Shown here one piece after another: positions 35,857 through 44,507 of a DNA stretch of 64,000 nucleotides. The first letter of the stretch is position 1; each line of letters opens with the position of its first letter. The notes below the pieces were generated by a model. The model was not told where the DNA came from, did not search any database, and was given only the letters and a program-made list of their open reading frames with translations. Made by a program: the position numbers and the translations under genes. The DNA lies in the NCBI GenBank assembly GCA_963782465.1, contig CAWAJR010000001.1, positions 372,001 to 436,000 on the forward strand, written 5' to 3'. Origin of the DNA: JAODBJ01 sp963782465 (GTDB taxonomy: Bacteria > Actinomycetota > Acidimicrobiia > IMCC26256 > PALSA-610).

Positions 35857-36756
35857 TTGGAACTGCGGCACCTCGAAGCCGTGCTCGCAGTCGCTGAGCA
35901 CGGGTCGTTCACGGCCGCGGCCGACGCGTTACGCACCGTCCAGTCGAATGTTTCCGAGCAGGTTCGCCAACTCGAAGACGAGCTCGGTGTCCCCCTCATG
36001 GTACGGAACCGTCGAGGGGCCGTACCGACCGAATTCGGCGTGAAGGTGCTCGAACGGGCACGACATATCCGCGGCGAACTCGAATCACTCCGCCAGGACC
36101 TCTCGATGTTGCGAGGCCTGCAGACCGGGAAGGCGGCCGTCGGCGTCGTGGGCACGGTGAGCCGGTGGCTCGTCCCGCAAGTGGTTGCCGAGATGCGCCG
36201 CACCGCGCCGGGCATCTCGCTTCGTGTCACCGAGGGCGCGTCGGAACGCATCGCGGCGGAAGTCGCGGAACGCACCCTCGCGCAAGCGGTCGTGACCGAA
36301 CCGGTGCGCGACAGCCGCCTCGTCGTCGAGCACCTGCTCGACGAAGACATGGTCGCCGTCGTGCCGATCGACATGCGGATCGACGCCGAGGCGCCTGTGC
36401 CGCTGCGCCTCGTCGCGCAGCACCCACTGATCCTGCCGCCCGTCGGCAACCCGCTGCGCACCGAACTCGATGCCGCCGCGCACGACGAGGGCATCACCCT
36501 CGCCGTGCCCGTCGAGGTCGAGGGAGTCCGGCTCATCGCCGACATCGTCGCGTCGGGCGCGGGGGTGTCGATCATGCCGGAGACCGCGGTCCCCGCCGAC
36601 AGTCCGCGGTTGCGCTGCATCGCCATCGCGCGCATGCCGCCGCGCCGCCTGGCGCTGGTGACGGCCCGGGGTGTGCAGCTGTCGCTCGCCGACCAGGCGG
36701 TCCGGGACGCCCTGATCCGCCTCGTGCGGCTGCAGGGCGCCTCACCAAGAGGTTGA
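35857..36756 (+). CDS. LysR-family transcriptional regulator
   Basis: 299 residues from TTG 35857 (AAGGGAG eight bases upstream). Winged-HTH N terminus MELRHLEAVLAVAEHGSFTAAADALRTVQSNVSEQVRQLEDELG..., RNRRGAVPTEFG, then a periplasmic-binding-like effector domain (about 90-299) with GVVGTVSRWLVPQVVAEMRRTAPGI, VEHLLDEDMVAVVP and the LxxxGxGVSIMPE-type region VASGAGVSIMPETAV. It is upstream of the copper lipoprotein gene, in the same orientation, and probably controls it. Effector unknown. Confidence 0.92.
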   Translation: MELRHLEAVLAVAEHGSFTAAADALRTVQSNVSEQVRQLEDELGVPLMVRNRRGAVPTEFGVKVLERARHIRGELESLRQDLSMLRGLQTGKAAVGVVGTVSRWLVPQVVAEMRRTAPGISLRVTEGASERIAAEVAERTLAQAVVTEPVRDSRLVVEHLLDEDMVAVVPIDMRIDAEAPVPLRLVAQHPLILPPVGNPLRTELDAAAHDEGITLAVPVEVEGVRLIADIVASGAGVSIMPETAVPADSPRLRCIAIARMPPRRLALVTARGVQLSLADQAVRDALIRLVRLQGASPRG

Positions 36757-36764
36757 TCAGGGTC

Positions 36765-36781
36765 TTGCACACACTGTGCAA
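36765..36781. promoter_or_regulatory. Palindromic operator before the copper lipoprotein gene
   Basis: TTGCACA-CAC-TGTGCAA, 17 bases, 22 bases before the start of the lipoprotein gene; matches a T-N11-A LysR-type box layout. Candidate site for the regulator just upstream. Confidence 0.5.
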
Positions 36782-36802
36782 CATCGCGGTAGTGTCCGCG
36801 CC

Positions 36803-38427
36803 ATGATCGGTCGAAGGCGGGGCGCACGCGCCGCGACGTTCGTATCCGTGCTCTTCCTCATGCTGGGGGCCGCCGGTTGCGGTGGGAGCGGCAACGCCGG
36901 CGGTTCGCCGGCCAAATCGTCGCAAGCGGCGAGCACGTCCGGCATTGCTGCGAGCACCACCAGCACCGTGCCGATCATCTCCGACGCGATCGCTACGGGC
37001 GCAAAGCGGATCCATCTCAAAGTCGGCCCGATCATGATCAAGCCGGGCCAGAACAACATCTACACGTTGGGCCGAGTGCCTCAGCCGGCTGAGAACGGTT
37101 GGATCGTCGGCCTGCGACCGAACCTCCGCTACGCGAACGGCAAGGTGCCGCCGGTCGACGTGATCCACCTGCACCACGGCGTGTGGCTCAACCTGTCGCG
37201 TCCCGATGTGACCTCGCCCCGCCTGCCCGAGCGGTTCTTCGCCGCGGGTGAGGAAAAGACGGCAATGGTGCTGCCGAAGGGCTACGGCTACGAGTACAAG
37301 ACGACCGACCACTGGGTCCTCAACTTGATGTTGCACAACATCACGCCGAAGCCCGCGCAGGTGTGGGTCACCTACGACATCGATCTCATCCCGGCGACAT
37401 CGCCCGCGGCGAAGGGGATCATCCCGGCGCGGCCGGTATGGATGGACGTCGAGAACGGGAGCGGGTACCCCGTGTTCGACGTGCCGCGTGGTGCGGGGAC
37501 GAACGGCCAGTACACCTTCCCCGACGATGCCACCGACCCGTACGGGAACGGTCCGGCCCTCAACACCTGGACGGTCGACCAGGACGGTGTGTTGATCGCG
37601 ACCGCCGGGCACATCCACCCGGGCGGGTTGCACGACGACCTCTGGCTGCAGCGCAAGGGCGCGACCGCGCCGGCCGACCACGCGAAGGCGGGCCACCCCG
37701 ACACCGCGCACGTGTTCTCGTCGATCGCCGACTACTACGAACCCGCGGGCCCGGTGTCATGGGATGTCGCGATGACGGCGACGCCACCCACCTGGGCCGT
37801 GGCGGTGAAGAAGGGCGACACGCTGTCGGTCAGCGCGACCTACGAGTCGAAGACGGCGACGTGGTACGAGTCGATGGGGATCATGGTCGTGTGGATGGCG
37901 CCGGCGAGTGCCACGGGCACCGACCCGTTCACCACCCCGGTCGACACTTCCGGCGTGCTCACCCACGGGCACCTCCCCGAGAACAACAACCACGGCGGCG
38001 GGCCGACCCGACCCAGTTCTCCGACTTGACGAAGGCGCCGTCGCAACGCGTGCCCGACGGGTTCACGATCCCCATCTCCGACTTCGTCTACGGCCGCGGC
38101 GACATGAGCAACAGCGACTCGGTGCCGACGATCTCGCAGGGCCAGTCGCTCACTTTCAAGAACCTCGACGCGCCACTCGGCAACGGCATCTGGCACACGG
38201 TCACCGCGTGCAAGGCGCCCTGCGACGGCGCCACCGGCGTCGCGTACCCGCTGGCCAACGCGAAGATCCAGTTCGACTCGGGCGAGCTCGGCGCGGTCGG
38301 GCCACCGACGGCCGGCACCGTGAGCTGGTCGACACCGAAGGACCTCCCGCCCGGCACGTACACGTACTTCTGCCGGATCCATCCGGGGATGCGCGGCGCG
38401 TTCCGTGTCGTGAAGGCCGGGACCTGA
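36803..38427 (+). CDS. Copper-binding lipoprotein: paired-His domain plus C-terminal blue-copper domain, frame broken once
   Basis: About 541 residues from ATG 36803. Signal peptide with lipobox LGAAGC. N-terminal part (about 60-375) carries His sets HLHHGVWLNLS and TAGHIHPGGLHDDLWL, and WYESMGIMVVWM, resembling the Cu ligands (HH, HxH, Met) of peptidylglycine-hydroxylating-type monooxygenases. C-terminal cupredoxin (about 400-541) has type-1 copper ligands: WHTVTACK, and YFCRIHPGMRGAF (Cys, His, Met). The frame breaks at 38000-38006 (GGCGGGCCGACC); one more C gives HGGGPDPTQFSDL, joining the two parts. Without it they would be two ORFs. Role: extracytoplasmic copper redox or enzyme; the monooxygenase reading is inference. 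Confidence 0.72.
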
Positions 38428-38446
38428 AGTACTGGTCTGATCGCCC

Positions 38447-39136
38447 ATGCGCCATCCGCGGAGATGGATCTTCATCGCGGTCGTACTCGTGGTCGTGCTC
38501 GCCGCCGGCGGCGCACTCGCGTACTACGTCTTCGGTGGCAGCACACCCGCAAAGCCGAAGCTGAGTAACAGCGCCAGCACGGCGACCGGCGCCCAGGTGC
38601 CGTCGACACCCGACGGAACCTGGCGGGTCGAAACCGCGAAGACGGTCTACGTCGGCTACCGCATCAAGGAACTCTTCGGCGGCGCGACCCTGAAGCGAGA
38701 CGCGGTGGGTCGCACGGGTCATGTCAGCGGCACGCTCAAGATCGCGAACGACCAAGTGCAGTCGACGACCGTGACCGCGAACGTCGCGACCCTCGAGAGC
38801 GACCGCGCGCCGCGCGACAACTACATCCACACCCACAGCCTCGACTCCGACCAGTTCCCGAAGGCGACGTTCGCGCTCACCACACCGATCACGTTCCCGG
38901 CCGGCACGAAGGTCGGTCAGGCGTTGCACCTTCAGGGCACCGGCACCCTCACGCTGCATGGCGTCACGAAACCGGTCACCCTCACCCTCGACGCGCGCTG
39001 GAACGGCGCGACGATCGAGGTTGCCGGCACCGCACCGATCGTGCTGGCCGACTTCGGCATCGACCCGCCGCACACGCCGATCGTGTCGGTCGACGACCAC
39101 GGCTCCCTCGAACTGCACTTGCTCTTCACGCACTGA
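38447..39136 (+). CDS. YceI-family lipid-binding protein, membrane-anchored
   Basis: 229 residues. Single N-terminal membrane helix (about 7-29, FIAVVLVVVLAAGGALAYYVFGG) then a Ser/Thr linker and a YceI beta-barrel (about 55-229): GTWRVE..., YRIKELFGG, GRTGHVSGTLKIAND, PKATFALTTPITF, GTGTLTLHGVTKPVTLTLDARW. YceI barrels bind isoprenoid chains outside the membrane. It follows the copper lipoprotein in the same direction, 19 bases apart, so they are probably cotranscribed. Confidence 0.9.
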   Translation: MRHPRRWIFIAVVLVVVLAAGGALAYYVFGGSTPAKPKLSNSASTATGAQVPSTPDGTWRVETAKTVYVGYRIKELFGGATLKRDAVGRTGHVSGTLKIANDQVQSTTVTANVATLESDRAPRDNYIHTHSLDSDQFPKATFALTTPITFPAGTKVGQALHLQGTGTLTLHGVTKPVTLTLDARWNGATIEVAGTAPIVLADFGIDPPHTPIVSVDDHGSLELHLLFTH

Positions 39137-39151
39137 GCGGGAGCGACGACC

Positions 39152-39355
39152 TCAGGTCTCCTCGCCGGCCGCGAAGAACGCCGGCCATTGGGGAAGTCGA
39201 CCCTCGTAGGCGTCGCCCCAGACATCGGCGTCGGCCGCTCGCTCCCGCACTTCGAGCATGTGGTAGCAGCGCCCGCCGAGCAGGACTTCCAGCGCCGCCT
39301 TCAGCGACGTCGTGCCGGTGCGGCCGAGGCCGGCGCCGATCAATCGCAGACCCAT
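39152..39355 (-). pseudogene. Truncated sulfotransferase-family gene (N-terminal fragment)
   Basis: 67 codons from ATG 39355: MGLRLIGAGLGRTGTTSLKAAL (PAPS-binding P-loop-like start), then CYHMLEVRERAADADVWGDAYEG, the first quarter of the actinobacterial sulfotransferase-family proteins (~210 residues); a stop at 39152 ends it, and no continuation is seen in any frame before yceI. I call it a decayed or truncated gene; a short functional peptide is unlikely. It lies downstream of the VOC gene on the same strand. Confidence 0.7.
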
Positions 39356-39375
39356 GCGATCTCCTTCGAGGCCTT

Positions 39376-40140
39376 TCACGCCGGGACGAAACGAGTACCG
39401 ATGACCTCGGTCGGTGCGTCGAGGCCTTCCACTTCGAGCCGGTCGACGCCGGCCGGGCCGTTCGACCGGTACTCGACCGCGACCCGCGAGCCGCCGGGCC
39501 ACACCAATTCGGTGCGGCCCTCGTAACGGGCTTCGACGTCCCCTTCGAGCAACTCGGTGAAGAACGAGACGGCCGCGTCGGGCGTGGGGCTCCCGAGCAC
39601 GACGCGGCGCAACCTCGCGGCACCCGAGGGCGGGCTGGGGTCGGTCCACCAGCGCGGGTGCATGTCGGGACCGTTGCGCTCGACGTGGTCGAGCAACTCG
39701 GCTCTCGTGCCGAAGTCGCCTTCGCTCTCGGCGAGTTGCACGACCGTGCCGTGCGCGTCGCGCGGCATGAGGAACGCTTCCTTCCAATGCGGGTCGGAAG
39801 TGTCGATCTTCACCGGTTCGAGCCGTGCGGCGCGCATGCGTTCGACCGCATCGGTGAGCGACGGCACCTTGAACGTCATGTGGTGCGGCCCTGCACCGCG
39901 GCGCGTGACGAAACGGGCAAGGAAGTCGTTGCGCTCGGCCTGGAACGGTTCGAGCAGTTCGACGGCCATCCCGTCGCCGTCGCGGCTACCGACCCACACC
40001 TGCATCGGTTGGAAACCGATCGACTGGCCGCCGAAGATCACGGTGCCTCCGAGCGCGCCGGTGAGGAACGCGAGGGCGGGCGCGGTATCGCGCGCCGCGA
40101 GGGCAACGTGGTCGAGCGAGATCGGTTTCCGGGTGGTCAA
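39376..40140 (-). CDS. VOC-superfamily (glyoxalase-like) protein
   Basis: 254 residues from TTG 40140, which overlaps the upstream stop as TTGA. Two VOC modules: LDHVALAARDTAPALAFLTGALGGTVIFGG... with HHMTFKVPSLTDAVERMRA and DAHGTVVQLAE in the first (about 1-130), and RRVVLGSPTPDAAVSFFTELL in the second. His and Glu positions of a metal site are present in the first. Could be an epimerase, dioxygenase or glyoxalase-type enzyme; substrate not known. Last gene of the membrane operon 40.1-41.9 kb. Confidence 0.8.
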   Translation of the reverse strand: MTTRKPISLDHVALAARDTAPALAFLTGALGGTVIFGGQSIGFQPMQVWVGSRDGDGMAVELLEPFQAERNDFLARFVTRRGAGPHHMTFKVPSLTDAVERMRAARLEPVKIDTSDPHWKEAFLMPRDAHGTVVQLAESEGDFGTRAELLDHVERNGPDMHPRWWTDPSPPSGAARLRRVVLGSPTPDAAVSFFTELLEGDVEARYEGRTELVWPGGSRVAVEYRSNGPAGVDRLEVEGLDAPTEVIGTRFVPA

Positions 40141-40943
40141 GTGGAAGTCTCCAGTACGGGGGAACGCCCGGCCTTGGTGAACGTGCGGGCCGCGACGTAG
40201 CCGATGCCGAGTGCCGCGAAGCCGCCGACGGCGTCGAGGAAGTAGTGGTTGGCGGTGAGCACGATCACGGTGAGCGTGAGCAGCGGGTAGAGGATCGCGA
40301 GTGCACGTGCCCACGGTCGTTTGAGACGCGGGCCGAGCACGCAGGCGCACCAGCCGGCCCAGCAGCAGTGCACGCTCGGCATGGCGGCGAACTGGTTCGA
40401 GATCTTGCTCACGCCGCCGGAATCGAACGACCAGGGCGTGGGGTAACGCTGCAGGGTGTCGACGAAGCCGTAGTGACCGCCCATCGTCGCGAGGAGGCGG
40501 GGCGGCATCAATGGAAAGGTGATGAACCCGATCAGGGCGAGCGCGGTAGCGATCGCGAGGGTGTTCCGCCAGAGCGGGTAGTCGTTACTGAACCGCCGGA
40601 ACAGGTAGATGATCGCGCCGATGGTCACGATGAAGTGCAGCGATCCGTAGAAGTAGTTGCAGACGATGATCAACGGCTTGAAGTGCAATGCCCATCGCTG
40701 CAACGTCTCTTCGTGGTAGATGCCGGTGTGGTGTTCCCAGGAGATGATCGTCTGCGCGTGGTGGAACGCCTCGACCTGGCCGCCCTTGTTGAGGTTCCGG
40801 ATCGTCGAGTACACGAGATAGAAACCCAGGGCGAAGAGCACTTCCACCCACCAGTAGAGGTGGCGGCCGTCGCTCAGCACTCGTTCCCCGGGCCGGACCG
40901 GCTTTTCTTCGTGGGTCGCGGTTGTGGTGCGGGAAGCGCTCAC
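40137..40943 (-). CDS. PAP2/AUR1-like membrane phosphatase or inositolphosphoryl-type transferase
   Basis: 268 residues from GTG 40943 (overlap GTGA with the upstream gene). About six membrane helices. Catalytic marks: AMPSVHCCWAGW (PSxH) and ANHYFLDAVGGFAALG (HxxxD), the last two motifs of the PAP2/AUR1 family; the first motif (KxxxxxxRP) is not evident. The arrangement YWWVEVLFALGFYLVYSTIRN at the start is as in AUR1-type transferases that move phospho-alcohol head groups. It would act on the outer membrane leaflet in lipid or polyprenol metabolism. Confidence 0.82.
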   Translation of the reverse strand: MSASRTTTATHEEKPVRPGERVLSDGRHLYWWVEVLFALGFYLVYSTIRNLNKGGQVEAFHHAQTIISWEHHTGIYHEETLQRWALHFKPLIIVCNYFYGSLHFIVTIGAIIYLFRRFSNDYPLWRNTLAIATALALIGFITFPLMPPRLLATMGGHYGFVDTLQRYPTPWSFDSGGVSKISNQFAAMPSVHCCWAGWCACVLGPRLKRPWARALAILYPLLTLTVIVLTANHYFLDAVGGFAALGIGYVAARTFTKAGRSPVLETST

Positions 40944-41935
40944 ACCACGCCTTCCGTGACGGTTTCCTTCCGCCGGCCGCCCATCGCGAACATGGGCACT
41001 CCCACGAAGCTCACCACCAGCGTGCAGAAGAACCAGAGCAACCCGGCGGCGATTGCCGTGGCGCGGTTGGCCCCCATCGGCTGCAGGAGCCACACGAGCA
41101 TTCCTTCTCTCACACCGAGACCACTCAACGAGATCGGCAAGACCTGCACCATCGACACCGCGGGGATGTACGCAATTCCGACCACGATCGGGATGCCGAG
41201 GTCGAGCGCGTTGAAGATCAGCAACACCGATATCACAACCGACACCTGGTAGACGACGGCGGTGAGAAGGACGTAGCCGGCATGACGGGGCTGGCGCCGC
41301 ATCCGGTCGACGCCGAGGTGAATCGCCCCGATGAACCGGGTCCAGTTGGTGTTGTCGGTGTAGCGGCCGGCGAGACGCGGATGCCCGGCCAGGAACAGCA
41401 CGACCGCCAGGCCCGCGAGGGTGATCAGGGCCACGAGGAGGGCCGTCCACGCGTGCTTCACGTGAAGTTGTGAGGGCCGCAGGGCCAAGCCGATCAGCAC
41501 GAGGAGTGGCAAGGCGACCATGCCCGTGAGCCGCTCGAGTACCACGGACGCGAACGCGGTGGTGCTCGAGCCCGTGCTCTGGCTGCCGCGGGCGACCCGG
41601 ACGACGTCACCGCCGATCGTCGACGGCAGGACGTTGCCGACGAACAGCCCGGCGAGGTAGTGCGACGTCAACGTCCGGATCGGCACCTTGGCGTCGAAGA
41701 GCACGAGCACCCGCTGCCAGCGCCACGCCGACAGGACGATCCCGATGAACGTCATCACGACCGCGGCGGCCAGCCAGCTCAGCGTGCGAAGGTGGTGATG
41801 TGCGGGTATGACTCCGTCGAGATCGTGGACTTTCAGGACGAGGATGGTCAGCAGGCCGGCGCTCACACCCATGCGGAGCCAGAATTTCCAGCCTGGTCCT
41901 CGATGTTGGGAAGCTGACACAGCGGGGGAGTCCAC
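40940..41935 (-). CDS. Lysylphosphatidylglycerol-synthase-TM/UPF0104-type membrane flippase
   Basis: 331 residues, eight or nine predicted membrane helices. Matches the LPG_synthase_TM/flippase-like family: WLAAAVVMTFIGIVLSAWRWQRVL, LTSHYLAGLFVGNVLPSTIGGDVVRVARGS, then ERLTGMVALPLLV and VLPISLSGLGVREGMLVWLL (a family-typical pair). No catalytic C-terminal domain, so lipid transport or flipping is more likely than aminoacylation. It heads the overlapping operon with the PAP2-like and VOC genes. Confidence 0.88.
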   Translation of the reverse strand: MDSPAVSASQHRGPGWKFWLRMGVSAGLLTILVLKVHDLDGVIPAHHHLRTLSWLAAAVVMTFIGIVLSAWRWQRVLVLFDAKVPIRTLTSHYLAGLFVGNVLPSTIGGDVVRVARGSQSTGSSTTAFASVVLERLTGMVALPLLVLIGLALRPSQLHVKHAWTALLVALITLAGLAVVLFLAGHPRLAGRYTDNTNWTRFIGAIHLGVDRMRRQPRHAGYVLLTAVVYQVSVVISVLLIFNALDLGIPIVVGIAYIPAVSMVQVLPISLSGLGVREGMLVWLLQPMGANRATAIAAGLLWFFCTLVVSFVGVPMFAMGGRRKETVTEGVV

Positions 41936-42006
41936 TGGTTCCCAGCCTAGGCAGTGGCGCGCGTTGCGCCCGGTGAGTGACGATGGTCGGCCGGAGAGGA
42001 GAAATC

Positions 42007-42837
42007 GTGCGTGTACGGACCGATGACGGTGTGAACCTGGCCGCGATCGTGGAGGGTTCCGGGCCTGGTCTCGTGCTCGTGCACGGCTTCGGCGGTGCGA
42101 AGGAAGACTTCGCCGACCACCTCGCGTTGCTTGCCCGAGATCACACGGTGGTGACCTTCGATCATCGTGGTCACGGCGAGAGCGATCAGCCGAGCGACCC
42201 GGCCGCGTACTCGCTGCCCCGCCTGCGGGCCGACACGCTCGCGGTCGCCGACGCGGCGGGCCTGTCGGGGTTCCGCCTCCTCGGTCATTCCATGGGCGGG
42301 ATGGTGGCGCGCGGGATCGCGCTCACGCAGGCCGAACGCGTCGAAGCGCTCGTCATGATGGACACGAGCCCCGGCCCGATCCCCGGTTTCGACCCGGCCC
42401 TCATGGAGATCGCGGCGACGGTTGCGCTCGACCAGGGCAAGGACGAGTTGAAGGCGCTCCTCGATCTCGCGAACACGCTCGACACGCCGGCCTTCCAGCG
42501 CGTGGTCCTGCAACGTCCCGGCTATCAGGAATTCCAGGATCGCAAGTGGGAGCAACTGTCGGCGGTCATGTGGGGTGCAATGGCTCGCGAGCTCGCGTAC
42601 CAGCCCGACGATCTCGAAGCGATGCGGGCGATCAACTGCCCCGCCCTCGTGATCGTCGGGGAACAGGATGCGCCGTTCGTGGGCGTCTCGCGGCAGATGG
42701 CCGAAACCATCCCGCACGCGTCGCTGGCCGTCATCCCCGACGCCGGCCACTCGCCCCAGTTCGAGAACCCCGACGCGTGGTTCGACGCGCTGCGCGGCTT
42801 CCTCTCGTCGCTGCCGGTCGTGCCGGCGGCCGGTTGA
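42007..42837 (+). CDS. Alpha/beta-hydrolase
   Basis: 276 residues from GTG 42007 (Shine-Dalgarno GGAGAGGAG six bases upstream; an in-frame ATG upstream is weaker). Ser hydrolase with LVLVHGFGGAKEDF (oxyanion), nucleophile elbow LLGHSMGGMVARG, acid VIVGEQDAPFV and His PDAGHSPQFENPD. The sequence is like esterases and lactonases, including 3-oxoadipate enol-lactonase, but that is not proven. It overlaps the next gene by one base (TGATG), suggesting a two-step pathway. Confidence 0.9.
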   Translation: MRVRTDDGVNLAAIVEGSGPGLVLVHGFGGAKEDFADHLALLARDHTVVTFDHRGHGESDQPSDPAAYSLPRLRADTLAVADAAGLSGFRLLGHSMGGMVARGIALTQAERVEALVMMDTSPGPIPGFDPALMEIAATVALDQGKDELKALLDLANTLDTPAFQRVVLQRPGYQEFQDRKWEQLSAVMWGAMARELAYQPDDLEAMRAINCPALVIVGEQDAPFVGVSRQMAETIPHASLAVIPDAGHSPQFENPDAWFDALRGFLSSLPVVPAAG

Positions 42838-44435
42838 TGCAGGCACACGGCGGCCGCCTCGCGGTCGAGGTGCTCGAGCAGCACGGCGTCGACGTGATGT
42901 TCACGCTGTCGGGCGGTCACTTGTTCGTCCTGTACGACGGGGCGGTGCAGGCCGGACTGCGCCTGGTCGACACGCGGCACGAGCAGACCGCGACGTTCGC
43001 GGCCGAAGGCTGGGCGAAGGTCACCCGCCGCCTCGGCTGCGCCGCGCTCACGGCCGGCCCCGGGATCACCAACGGGGTGAGCGCGATGACCGCGGCGATG
43101 ATGAACGGCTCGCCGATGGTCGTCGTCGGTGGTCGCGCGCCCCAGGCCCGCTGGGGTGCCGGGTCGCTGCAGGAACTCGACCACGTGCCGATCGTCGCGC
43201 CGGTCACGAAGCGCGCGTCGACCGCGATCTCACCGTCGTCGATCGTTTCCGAACTGCACGCGGCCTGCGACGCGGCGCGAGCGCCGCATCGCGGCCCGAC
43301 CTTCGTCGACATCCCGCTCGACGCGTTCGGCGTCGACGACGTGGCGATCCCGAACGTCGAGCCGGCCGGGGCGACCGAACCCGACGGCGAGGTCGTCGCC
43401 CGCGTGCGCGGGCTCATCGCTCGCGCCGAGCGCCCGGTGCTGTTCGCGGGTGGCGACGTGTACTGGGGGCACGCCGAAGAGGCGATGCGGGCGTTCGCCG
43501 AATCCGTGCGGGTGCCGGTGTTCGTCAACGGAATGGGCCGGGGTTGTATCCCGGCCGATCACGAATTGTCGTTCTCGCGCGCGCGGTCGATCGCATTGAA
43601 GCAAGCCGACCTGGTGCTGGTTGCCGGCACGCCGCTCGATTTCCGGTTGGGCTTCGGTCGGTTCGGCGACGCGAAGGTCGTGCACCTCGTCGACGCGAAG
43701 ACCGAGGTCGCCGCGCACGCGCAGGTCGAAGTCACCGTTGTCGGCGATCTCGCGGCAGCCTTCGCGGCCCTCGGCGAGGCCGGCGGTTCGCACGACGCGT
43801 GGATCAATCGCCTGCGCGACGAGGAGCGTGCCAAGCGTGACGCGGAACGCGACGGTCTCGAGGCCGTGTCGTCGCCGATCAAACCGACGCGCGTCTACGG
43901 CGAGTTGCGCAAGCGCCTCGATCGCGACGCGATCGTGATCGGCGACGGTGGCGACTTCGTGTCGTATGCCGGCAAGTACGTCGACAGTTACCAACCGGGG
44001 ACGTTCCTCGACCCAGGCCCGTACGGCTGTCTCGGTATGGGGCCGGGCTACGCGCTCGCCGCCGCGCTCGCGCACCCCGACCGCCAGGTCGTGCTGTTGC
44101 TCGGCGACGGGGCGAGCGGTTTCGCCCTCGGGGATTTCGACACCCTCGTGCGGCACGGCGTGAACGTGACGGCGATCGTCGGGAACAACGGCATCTGGGG
44201 GCTCGAGAAACACCCGATGCAGATGCTGTTCGGCTACGACGTCGTCGCCGATTTGCGCCCGGGCACGCGCTACGACGAAGTGGTCGCCGCGCTCGGCGGG
44301 AACGGCGAACTCGTCACCGAACCCGGGCAACTCGGGGCTGCCCTCGATCGCGCGTTCCGGAGCGAAGGCGTGTCGCTGGTGAACGTGCTCACCGACCCGG
44401 CCGACGCCTACCCGAGGTCGAGCAACCTCGCCTGA
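42837..44435 (+). CDS. Thiamine-diphosphate enzyme (acetolactate-synthase-like)
   Basis: 532 residues. ThDP enzyme with the usual three domains: pyrimidine-binding N terminus with VDTRHEQTATFAAEGWAKVT (catalytic Glu) and SGGHLFVLYDG, a central Rossmann domain with RPVLFAGGDVYWGHAEEAM, and a C-terminal cofactor domain with LLLGDGASGFALGDFDTLVRHGVNVTAIVGNNG (GDG-N-N Mg2+ motif). Related to acetolactate synthases, 2-hydroxyacyl-CoA lyase and oxalyl-CoA decarboxylase; no small subunit is present, so it may not serve branched-chain synthesis. Coupled to the hydrolase gene. Confidence 0.9.
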   Translation: MQAHGGRLAVEVLEQHGVDVMFTLSGGHLFVLYDGAVQAGLRLVDTRHEQTATFAAEGWAKVTRRLGCAALTAGPGITNGVSAMTAAMMNGSPMVVVGGRAPQARWGAGSLQELDHVPIVAPVTKRASTAISPSSIVSELHAACDAARAPHRGPTFVDIPLDAFGVDDVAIPNVEPAGATEPDGEVVARVRGLIARAERPVLFAGGDVYWGHAEEAMRAFAESVRVPVFVNGMGRGCIPADHELSFSRARSIALKQADLVLVAGTPLDFRLGFGRFGDAKVVHLVDAKTEVAAHAQVEVTVVGDLAAAFAALGEAGGSHDAWINRLRDEERAKRDAERDGLEAVSSPIKPTRVYGELRKRLDRDAIVIGDGGDFVSYAGKYVDSYQPGTFLDPGPYGCLGMGPGYALAAALAHPDRQVVLLLGDGASGFALGDFDTLVRHGVNVTAIVGNNGIWGLEKHPMQMLFGYDVVADLRPGTRYDEVVAALGGNGELVTEPGQLGAALDRAFRSEGVSLVNVLTDPADAYPRSSNLA

Positions 44436-44436
44436 A

Positions 44437-44492
44437 CCGGTTTTGATGAACGAAAAGCGCGTTCGAGCGCGCTTTCCCGACACCAAAACCGG
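44437..44492. repeat. Nested intergenic palindrome, family C, copy 2
   Basis: Outer arms CCGGTTTTG and CAAAACCGG; inner perfect arms AAAGCGCG and CGCGCTTT around TTCGAG (44454-44475). Lies between the convergent ThDP and DUF genes. Same outer/inner plan as 30804-30863. Confidence 0.9.
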
Positions 44493-44507
44493 CGGGGCGG
44501 CTCGGGG

